DNA of 5,202 bases. It comes from Gemmatimonadota bacterium (lineage in GTDB: Bacteria; Gemmatimonadota; Gemmatimonadetes; Longimicrobiales; Gaopeijiaceae). This document shows, piece after piece, positions 1 to 4,514 of the stretch. The position numbers and the translations under genes were made by a program. The notes under the pieces were generated by a model. The model was not told the DNA's origin and ran no database searches. It worked only from the letters and a program-made list of their open reading frames with translations. Position 1 is the stretch's first letter. Every line of letters begins with the position of its first letter. Where the stretch lies: NCBI GenBank assembly GCA_030618065.1, contig JAUXEE010000181.1:1-5202 (forward strand). Reading direction: 5' to 3'.

Positions 1-10
1 AGTTCCACCA

Positions 11-25
11 GAGAGAATCCCTCTC
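11..25 (-). other. Small hairpin immediately after the minor prepilin stop
   Basis: The minus strand reads GAGAG, five bases, CTCTC, beginning at the base after the TGA. The 5-bp stem has no T-run after it. The same GAGAGG could serve as a Shine-Dalgarno sequence for a following gene, but the window ends before a start can be verified. Confidence 0.2.
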
Positions 26-481
26 TCATTTTCTGACGACCCGCCCGTATGATGAAACCACCAACCCGGCTTCTGCCCTACCCCGGAGAAAGCCGATGGT
101 CTGGCTGGCCACCCGGCCCAAGCCAAGGGGATCGAAGGTGAGCTCGGCTTCGGAGTGGCCGCGGGAAAGGGTCAGGGTGACCCCGTACTCGTCCGCCAGG
201 ACGGCATGGGCCACCTCCTCCCCACCGGCGATGAGTGTGGCCGAGGCGGGGCCCGTTTTGAAATGAAGAGCGGCGCCCCCGTGGGTCACCGCCTCAAAAC
301 GAGCCCGATGGAAGAGCCCGGCGACTTCCTCCCTGGCCCCCAGGACCGCCATTCGGTCCAATTGGCGGCGAGCCGCCGGTAGAAGGCTTCCTATGGACAA
401 ACCCAGGAGGAGGAGGACTGTAGCGAGCTCCAGAAGTGTGAACCCGCAGGACCCGCGTCGTGAAGAGGATGACTTTGGCAT
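26..481 (-). CDS. GspH/FimT-type minor prepilin (pseudopilin)
   Basis: This 151-residue prepilin should be cleaved at Gly13/Phe14, giving a mature FTLLEL start with the +5 glutamate at Glu18 and a hydrophobic helix to about residue 35. The C-terminal half has the GspH/FimT pattern: LTFDPLGLGR (114-123), then alternating strands ending VVSSYGRVVRK, the GR near the C-terminus being typical. Such proteins sit in the tip or priming complex of type IV pili or type II secretion pseudopili. The ATG at 479-481 is the only ATG in frame near the leader, and no Shine-Dalgarno sequence is visible before it. It follows the regulator by 101 bases; minor pilin genes often come in runs, so more may follow beyond the window. 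Confidence 0.88.
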   Translation of the reverse strand: MPKSSSSRRGSCGFTLLELATVLLLLGLSIGSLLPAARRQLDRMAVLGAREEVAGLFHRARFEAVTHGGAALHFKTGPASATLIAGGEEVAHAVLADEYGVTLTLSRGHSEAELTFDPLGLGRVASQTIGFLRGRAEAGLVVSSYGRVVRK

Positions 482-514
482 GGACCAAAGATCATGGGCT
501 CCGCGGGGCAGGAG

Positions 515-534
515 GATAGTCCCCTGGGTCTATC
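515..534. other. Imperfect palindrome between the response regulator and the minor prepilin
   Basis: The arms GATAG-T-CCC and GGG-T-CTATC pair at eight of nine positions around a CT centre. It lies 48 bases past the regulator stop and 33 bases before the next ATG. No T-run follows it on the minus strand, so it could be an operator or an intercistronic hairpin rather than a terminator. Confidence 0.4.
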
Positions 535-551
535 TGTCCTTTCTGTCCTTT
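534..551. repeat. Perfect tandem duplication of a 9-bp unit
   Basis: CTGTCCTTT occurs twice head to tail (AAAGGACAG twice on the minus strand), directly adjoining the palindrome at 515-534 in the 101-base gap. It may be slippage or paired binding sites; nothing in the sequence decides. Confidence 0.45.
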
Positions 552-582
552 CCACGCTCTGGCGTCGAGCTCGAGAAGCCCT

Positions 583-1941
583 CTACTCCAACCCGTAGTC
601 CTGGATCTTATAACGGAGGGCCCGGGGGCTCAGCTCGAGAAGCTCGGCAGCCTGTGTCTTGTTTCCGCCGGTCCGTTCGAGCGCTCGCCGAATGAGAACT
701 CGCTCCAACTCCGCCGAATGCCGTTTCACCGAGAGATCGTGGTCGGAGATGGCCACCGGCGCCCGATCCGGCGAGGGGTGGAGGACATCCTCCGGGAGGT
801 CCCCGGCCTCTATCTCCGTCCCCTCCGCCAACACCACGATTCGCTCCAGGAGGTTCTCCAACTCCCGGATGTTACCGGGCCATGGGTATTTCAGCAGTCC
901 CTCCATCGCCTCCGGGGATATGGCTGTCACCTTCACCCCCAACCGCTCCCTATGGCGCTGAAGGAAGTGGTGGACCAGATCCGGGATTTCCTCCCGCCGG
1001 CGGCAAAGGGCTGGAAGGTGAATGGGGACCACAGCCAGCCGGTAATAGAGGTCCTCCCTGAACTCCCCTTGTTGGACCATTCCCTCCAGGTCCCGGTTCG
1101 AAGCCGCGATGACACGGACATCGACCTCCATGGATTCAGTGCCTCCCAACCTACGAATCTCTCCATCCTGTAGAGCCCGAAGAAGCTTCACCTGTAAGCT
1201 GGTTGGCAGCTCCCCCACTTCGTCCAGGAAGAGCGTGCCTCCATTGGCAGCCTCGAAGAGCCCCGTCCGGTCCCTATCGGCCCCTGTGAACGCTCCCTTC
1301 ACATAGCCGAAAAACTCCGACTCCAGCAGGGTCTCGGGAATGGCTCCACAGTTGACCGGGACGAAGGGGCTGGAAGCCCGCTCGCTTTCCCGGTGAATGA
1401 GTCGTGCCACCAGCTCCTTCCCGGTACCGCTGGCTCCCGAGATCAAGACCGGCGACGGATATGGCGCCACCTTCTGCGCCACCTCCAAAGCGGCGATCAT
1501 GGCTGGAGACCTGGCCACGATTTCCCCGAAACGGCGGTCGGCACGGACTTCGGAGCGAAGCCGACCCACCTCTTCACGAAGGCGCTCCCGTTCCTCAGCC
1601 TTCCGGACGGTCAGCAGCACCTCATTCGCTCCAAAGGGTTTGGGGATATAGTCGTATGCCCCGGCTTGCATCGCCTGGACGGCCAGCTCGATGTTCCCAT
1701 ACGCCGTCATGACGAGGACCAGGGCTTCCCCTCCCCTCTCTTTGTACTCCCTCAAGAAGGAGAGGCCATCCTTCTTGGGCATCCTGACATCGCAGAGGAT
1801 CATTTGCGGGTTTTCGGACAGGGCCGCGGCCAACCCCTCTTCCCCATCCTCCGCGACCCTGACCTCATACCCCGCATCCGTGAGAATGAGGGTGAGAGAT
1901 TTCCGGAGTCCCCGGTCATCGTCAATGATCAGAATCTTCAC
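583..1941 (-). CDS. NtrC/PilR-family sigma54-dependent response regulator
   Basis: This 452-residue activator has three parts. The receiver domain (about 1-120) has the acidic pair Asp7/Asp8, phosphoacceptor Asp51, Thr79 and Lys101. The AAA+ domain (about 139-375) has Walker A GASGTGKE (169-176), the sigma54-contacting GAFTGA loop (216-221), Walker B GGTLFLDE (234-241), the FREDLYYRL segment (294-302) and WPGNIREL (354-361). A Fis-type helix-turn-helix closes the protein (about 424-448). All key residues are present, so it should be a phosphorylation-controlled ATPase that opens sigma54 promoter complexes. The start is GTG at 1939-1941 with AAGGAG 7 bases upstream; the nearby ATG is out of frame. 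It follows the kinase by 33 bases and is surely its partner. Context beside pilins points to PilR, but the domain set is shared by many NtrC-class regulators. Confidence 0.96.
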   Translation of the reverse strand: MKILIIDDDRGLRKSLTLILTDAGYEVRVAEDGEEGLAAALSENPQMILCDVRMPKKDGLSFLREYKERGGEALVLVMTAYGNIELAVQAMQAGAYDYIPKPFGANEVLLTVRKAEERERLREEVGRLRSEVRADRRFGEIVARSPAMIAALEVAQKVAPYPSPVLISGASGTGKELVARLIHRESERASSPFVPVNCGAIPETLLESEFFGYVKGAFTGADRDRTGLFEAANGGTLFLDEVGELPTSLQVKLLRALQDGEIRRLGGTESMEVDVRVIAASNRDLEGMVQQGEFREDLYYRLAVVPIHLPALCRRREEIPDLVHHFLQRHRERLGVKVTAISPEAMEGLLKYPWPGNIRELENLLERIVVLAEGTEIEAGDLPEDVLHPSPDRAPVAISDHDLSVKRHSAELERVLIRRALERTGGNKTQAAELLELSPRALRYKIQDYGLE

Positions 1942-1974
1942 GAACCTTCTCCTTCATATGACTCGTTGCCAGGG

Positions 1975-3231
1975 CTAGAAGCCCTCCCCTCGGGGGGGCC
2001 GAATCTCTCCGGGGAACCTCAGTGTGAATACCGCACCTCCACCCCTCCGATTCCCAGCCAGGATTTCTCCGCCTACACCTTCCACCAGCTGGGCCGAGAG
2101 GGCAAGACCCAACCCCGTTCCCTTCCCCGGTTCTTTGGTGGTGAAGAAGGGATCGAAAATCTGCTCGAGAGCCTCATCGGCAATCCCCGGCCCATTGTCC
2201 TCGACAGTGAGGACAACGACCCGTTCTGCCGCGGAAAGGGGGGTCACCGTCCCTCCGCCCTCGATCTCAGCAACACGGCGCCTATGGGCATAATTCACAC
2301 CGGGGGGGTCGCCCCTTCGCCTGCGAGGGAAAAAGGACTCCGGGCCGGGCTCTTCCCGGAGGGTCACCAGAATCATCTTCTCATCCTGGCCATCGATAGC
2401 CTCCAGGGCGTTCAGGAGCAGATTGACGAGAACCTGCTCGAGCCGTTGGGCATCGATGAGGACGGGGGGCACCTCTCCTCGGCATTCCCAACGGCAATCG
2501 ATGCCCTCCAGTCGGCCTTGGGCTTCCAGGAGGTCTCTCACTCGATCCACGACCGGCCATGCGTCCTGTGGACCTGATTCAGCTTCCTTGGAGCGGGCAA
2601 AATCCAGAAGGCTCCGAATGATACGGTCGATCCGGATGGCCTCCTCCCTGATGGAAACGAGAAGCTCCGTCTCCCCCCCTTCGGATTCGGCCCGGGACCG
2701 AGCGACGTCCACGTAAGCCAAAAGGGCACCCAGGGGGTTACCTAGTTCGTGGGCGATCCCCGAGGCGAGCGTCCCGGTGGAGGCCAGTCGAGCCGCCCTG
2801 ACTACCTGGGCCCTGGCATCCACCAAGGCCTTGTTGGTCTCGTCGAGGGATTCGACGTTTTCCGCCAAGGACTTCTGATCCTGGATCAACCGCTCGGCCA
2901 TGGCATTCACGCTGTCCGCGACGGCCTGGAGTTCCAGGGTGGGAGCAGGGCGGACTCGGTGCTCATACGTACCGGTGGCCATGGTCTCGACATCATCGAC
3001 CAGTCGGTCCATGGGATTGAAGAGGGCGCGGCCCAGGGTGATGCGGCCGAAAAGGAAGATGACACCCAATTCCGCCAAGAGGATGGTCAGGATATAGAAA
3101 GCCGCCTCCCCAGGTGAGTCCAGGGTGGGGAGGATCAACGCCAGTCCTATGGATGCGACGAGAATTCCCCCTCCGAAGAGGACGCCGAAAGCCACTAGTA
3201 GCTCACGCCGGAGAGGAGTTGGAGGAGCCAT
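1975..3231 (-). CDS. Two-transmembrane sensor histidine kinase, PilS-like by context
   Basis: This 418-residue kinase autophosphorylates and would pass phosphate to the adjacent sigma54 regulator. Helices at about 11-36 and 42-63 leave only some five residues outside the membrane, so there is no extracytoplasmic sensor domain. A HAMP-like linker (64-117) and coiled segment (115-148) follow. The H-box is HELGNPLGAL with His161; the N-box contains Asn270 and Asn274; G1 is EDNGPGI with Asp345, Gly347 and Gly349; the F-box is IFDPFF; G2 is GTGLGLAL (371-378). Residues 292-335 form an unusual Arg-rich insertion between the N and G1 boxes. I chose the ATG at 3229-3231 because it precedes the first helix; the frame stays open upstream, with an ATG at 3301-3303, but that stretch contains the terminator-like hairpin and codes no recognisable domain. 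The Shine-Dalgarno sequence is weak and very close (GGGAG). Symbol withheld because Pseudomonas PilS has six helices and a PAS domain. Confidence 0.92.
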   Translation of the reverse strand: MAPPTPLRRELLVAFGVLFGGGILVASIGLALILPTLDSPGEAAFYILTILLAELGVIFLFGRITLGRALFNPMDRLVDDVETMATGTYEHRVRPAPTLELQAVADSVNAMAERLIQDQKSLAENVESLDETNKALVDARAQVVRAARLASTGTLASGIAHELGNPLGALLAYVDVARSRAESEGGETELLVSIREEAIRIDRIIRSLLDFARSKEAESGPQDAWPVVDRVRDLLEAQGRLEGIDCRWECRGEVPPVLIDAQRLEQVLVNLLLNALEAIDGQDEKMILVTLREEPGPESFFPRRRRGDPPGVNYAHRRRVAEIEGGGTVTPLSAAERVVVLTVEDNGPGIADEALEQIFDPFFTTKEPGKGTGLGLALSAQLVEGVGGEILAGNRRGGGAVFTLRFPGEIRPPRGEGF

Positions 3232-3233
3232 GA

Positions 3234-3253
3234 CTCCCAGTAAAAGAGGGGAG
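3234..3253 (-). promoter_or_regulatory. Possible hairpin masking the kinase ribosome binding site
   Basis: The only Shine-Dalgarno-like sequence before the kinase ATG, GGGAG (3234-3238), is preceded by CTCCC (3249-3253), which pairs with it perfectly across a 10-base loop. Together with the short spacing to the ATG this predicts weak translation of the kinase. A 5-bp stem is short, so chance is possible in this pyrimidine-rich leader. Confidence 0.3.
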
Positions 3254-3256
3254 GAG

Positions 3257-3282
3257 AAAAAAGGAGGGACGACTCTCGTCCC
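3257..3282 (-). terminator. Intrinsic-terminator-like hairpin between the pilins and the kinase
   Basis: The minus strand reads GGGACGA, loop GAG, TCGTCCC, then TCC and a run of six T. The 7-bp stem is perfect and this is the only hairpin in the window followed by a T-run. It ends 25 bases before the kinase ATG, too close for a complete promoter in between. It therefore probably ends most pilin transcripts and lets a fraction read through to the regulatory genes, or acts as an attenuator. Confidence 0.6.
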
Positions 3283-3311
3283 CTGCGCCGGAATCGCCGG
3301 CATGGCTCTTA

Positions 3312-3339
3312 ATTTTGCTGTCGGGAGGGATCCGGGCAA
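3312..3339 (-). promoter_or_regulatory. Weak sigma70-like promoter candidate for the kinase-regulator pair
   Basis: The minus strand shows TTGCCC (3334-3339), a 16-base spacer and CAAAAT (3312-3317), about four of six matches in each box. AT-rich bases are scarce in this locus, which makes the small AAAATTAA island stand out. Transcription would start near 3305, upstream of the terminator-like hairpin at 3257-3282, so that element would act as a leader attenuator. Confidence 0.25.
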
Positions 3340-3343
3340 TGGG

Positions 3344-3365
3344 GCCGGGCTGGAGTCGGCCCGGC
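3344..3365 (-). other. GC-rich hairpin just after the second pilin stop codon
   Basis: A perfect 7-bp stem GCCGGGC/GCCCGGC with an 8-base loop begins 8 bases after the TGA of the second pilin. No T-run follows on the minus strand. It mirrors the hairpin after the first pilin in position but not in sequence, so it is not a copied repeat element; a role in mRNA stability or partial termination is the simplest reading. Confidence 0.55.
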
Positions 3366-3373
3366 GGATGTTG

Positions 3374-3778
3374 TCAACTCTGGCAGGTGATGACTCCTGC
3401 GACTGTAGCAGGCGAAGCGTTTCCCGCCGACGCGACGCCGTAGTAGATACCGCATTGCCGGTTCGGAAGAGCATCGTGAAAGCCGGTGGCGGCCCATCCC
3501 CGCCCATCGGCCTGGTTGACTTGGATGTTCACTCCCTCGGAGACGACCATATTCGCGATGGCCGCCACATTCCCCGCATACGTCCAGTTGTCTCCGTGAT
3601 AGATCTCCTGCTGACTGGCGAAATTCTTGAGGTCCAGGACGACCGTTGCCATGTAGGACCTATCTCGAAAAGCGGAGAACTTCGGGATTGCGATGGCGGC
3701 CAGGATTCCGATGATCACCACCACGATCAGGAGCTCGATCAGGGTGAAGCCTCGTTTCCGGTCGGTATCGCCGTTCAT
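3374..3778 (-). CDS. Type IV pilin, second tandem copy
   Basis: This 134-residue prepilin is paralogous to the pilin upstream. The leader is MNGDTDRKRG, with cleavage at Gly10/Phe11 and the +5 glutamate at Glu15. The hydrophobic segment FTLIELLIVVVIIGILAAIA is identical to that of the first copy, and LKNxASQQEIY follows. Beyond about residue 62 the two proteins diverge, keeping only GW, the HxAL segment and the disulfide loop (here Cys109-Cys132, starting CGIYYG). The ATG at 3776-3778 has an AAGGGGG site 5 bases upstream. It starts 131 bases after the first pilin stops, with no convincing promoter between, so co-transcription is likely. It could be a second major pilin, an alternative subunit, or a minor pilin tuning pilus properties. 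Confidence 0.92.
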   Translation of the reverse strand: MNGDTDRKRGFTLIELLIVVVIIGILAAIAIPKFSAFRDRSYMATVVLDLKNFASQQEIYHGDNWTYAGNVAAIANMVVSEGVNIQVNQADGRGWAATGFHDALPNRQCGIYYGVASAGNASPATVAGVITCQS

Positions 3779-3798
3779 GAATCCCCCTTCGAATCCCC
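3779..3798 (-). repeat. 8-bp direct repeat overlapping the second pilin's ribosome binding site
   Basis: GGGGATTC occurs twice on the minus strand with a 12-base period (3791-3798 and 3779-3786), the second copy touching the ATG. It includes the G-rich Shine-Dalgarno stretch. It is short, so chance or a local duplication is possible. Confidence 0.3.
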
Positions 3799-3876
3799 TA
3801 TCCTACGCTTCTCTCCTAAAGGGAGGGGGGCGCCGCCCGATCTTCACTCGGACCACACCCCCCAGACTTCATCCGT

Positions 3877-3903
3877 GGCCATGCCTACCCTCAGGCATCG
3901 GCC
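3877..3903 (-). other. GC-rich hairpin just after the first pilin stop codon
   Basis: The arms ATGCCT and AGGCAT flank a 6-base loop, and the stem extends with GGCC pairing to GGCC past one bulged base. That gives about ten base pairs, beginning 6 bases after the TAA. No T-run follows on the minus strand, so it is more likely a 3' stabilising or processing hairpin (or a partial terminator) between two pilin genes than a full intrinsic terminator. Confidence 0.55.
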
Positions 3904-3909
3904 CGGTGT

Positions 3910-4305
3910 TTATTGGGTCACACAGCTGATCTCACCGGCCTGGGTTTCCCCGAAGTTAGAGGTCGCTGAGTTTTCCCCATAGTAGATGGCACAACCCTGC
4001 GCCGAGGTCAGGGCCTGATGCGTGGCAGTAGCGGACCAACCGACGTTGGTATACGTGACGATTCCAACGGTCACGGCGTCGGACATGACAAAGCCCAGGG
4101 CGGTCGCGACGTTGGAATACGTATACTCGTCGGAGTAATAGATTTCCTGCTGGGAGGCCAGGTTCTTGAGGTCCGACTTCATGGCGGCGAAGTACGCCTT
4201 TTCCCGGGTGGCGGAGAATTTCGGAATTGCGATGGCAGCCAAGATTCCGATGATCACTACGACGATCAACAACTCAATCAGAGTGAAACCCTTCTGGTCC
4301 CGCAT
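3910..4305 (-). CDS. pilA: Type IV major-type pilin, first copy
   Basis: This 131-residue prepilin is exported, cleaved by the prepilin peptidase and polymerised into type IV pili. The leader is MRDQKG with cleavage at Gly6/Phe7. The mature protein starts FTLIEL, with the assembly glutamate at +5 (Glu11), and the hydrophobic helix runs to about residue 30. Residues 45-57 (DLKNLASQQEIYY) continue the alpha-1 spine. Cys105 and Cys128 probably form the C-terminal disulfide loop, which contains an AIYYG start and a Ser/Thr/Asn-rich stretch. I chose the ATG at 4303-4305 because AGGAGG lies 8 bases upstream; the ATG six bases earlier (4309-4311) is almost on top of that site. It is preceded by a sigma54-type promoter and followed by a hairpin and a second pilin gene. 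The symbol reflects family and context; the protein could equally be a GspG-like pseudopilin, though the TCS partner favours pili. Confidence 0.93.
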   Translation of the reverse strand: MRDQKGFTLIELLIVVVIIGILAAIAIPKFSATREKAYFAAMKSDLKNLASQQEIYYSDEYTYSNVATALGFVMSDAVTVGIVTYTNVGWSATATHQALTSAQGCAIYYGENSATSNFGETQAGEISCVTQ

Positions 4306-4310
4306 AATCA

Positions 4311-4320
4311 TCCCTCCTGT
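4311..4320 (-). promoter_or_regulatory. Strong ribosome binding site of the first pilin
   Basis: The minus strand reads ACAGGAGGGA just before two in-frame ATG codons. GGAGG lies about 8 bases from the second ATG (4303-4305) and only 1 base from the first (4309-4311), so it selects the second. This is the best Shine-Dalgarno sequence in the window, as expected for an abundant structural protein. Confidence 0.7.
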
Positions 4321-4363
4321 TGGATTCGGAAAAGAAACGAGTTCATCTTCGGAGGGGAAGGAG

Positions 4364-4379
4364 TGCAAGAGAAGGTCCC
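4364..4379 (-). promoter_or_regulatory. Candidate sigma54 (RpoN) promoter for the pilin genes
   Basis: Read on the minus strand the site is GGGACCTTCTCTTGCA. It has the invariant GG and GC dinucleotides with exactly 10 bases between them and a perfect TTGCA -12 element; the -24 half matches TGGCACG only partly (GG and one C). The predicted start is near 4353, giving a leader of about 48 bases before the pilin ATG at 4305. Pilin promoters of the PilS/PilR type are sigma54-dependent in Pseudomonas and other bacteria, and a sigma54 activator is encoded in this same window, which supports the call. Confidence 0.55.
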
Positions 4380-4474
4380 GAACCTGGAGAAACGGCGACA
4401 AGTCATTTATTGGTCATTACTTAGGAGGACACCCCAGTCTTCTTCTCACACTCCGGATCAGCCCTTTGGTCTTG

Positions 4475-4499
4475 GATTCTGCAAAATCCTCGCAGATTC
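4475..4499. promoter_or_regulatory. Dyad symmetry, candidate enhancer (UAS) for the NtrC/PilR-type regulator, or a 3' hairpin of the TPR gene
   Basis: The arms GATTCTGC and GCAGATTC flank a 9-base centre. Seven of eight arm positions pair, with one T-T mismatch. Its centre is about 130 bases upstream of the start point predicted from the sigma54-type promoter at 4364-4379, which is in the usual range for NtrC-family binding sites. It also sits 15 bases after the stop of the TPR gene, so it could instead act as an mRNA 3' hairpin. No T-run follows it on the minus strand, which argues against a simple terminator. Confidence 0.35.
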
Positions 4500-4514
4500 A
4501 CCGAGCAGAACAGC

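Noticed and set aside
294..488. A 64-codon minus-strand frame overlapping the start of the minor prepilin in another frame
   Set aside because: It uses a TTG start, lacks a leader motif, and yields a Pro/Gly-rich shadow translation; the prepilin frame is clearly the real one.
1393..2577. A 394-codon open frame on the plus strand spanning the kinase-regulator junction
   Set aside because: It is antisense to two clearly recognisable genes, its translation shows no domain, and long antisense frames are expected in high-GC coding DNA.
3232..3507. An N-terminal extension of the kinase up to 92 residues longer, overlapping the second pilin
   Set aside because: The extra residues show no domain, the extension overlaps the pilin coding end by 134 bases, and it contains the terminator-like hairpin. 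The ATG at 3231 directly precedes the first membrane helix.
3125..3982. A 285-codon plus-strand frame across the kinase start and the pilin region
   Set aside because: It crosses hairpins and gaps and is antisense to the second pilin; the translation is low-complexity and rich in Arg, Asp and Gly, with no family resemblance.
4402..4418. A possible IHF site in the AT-rich stretch between the dyad and the sigma54-type promoter
   Set aside because: The sequence does not fit the WATCAANNNNTTR consensus well enough; only the AT-richness and the two GTCATT copies can be stated.
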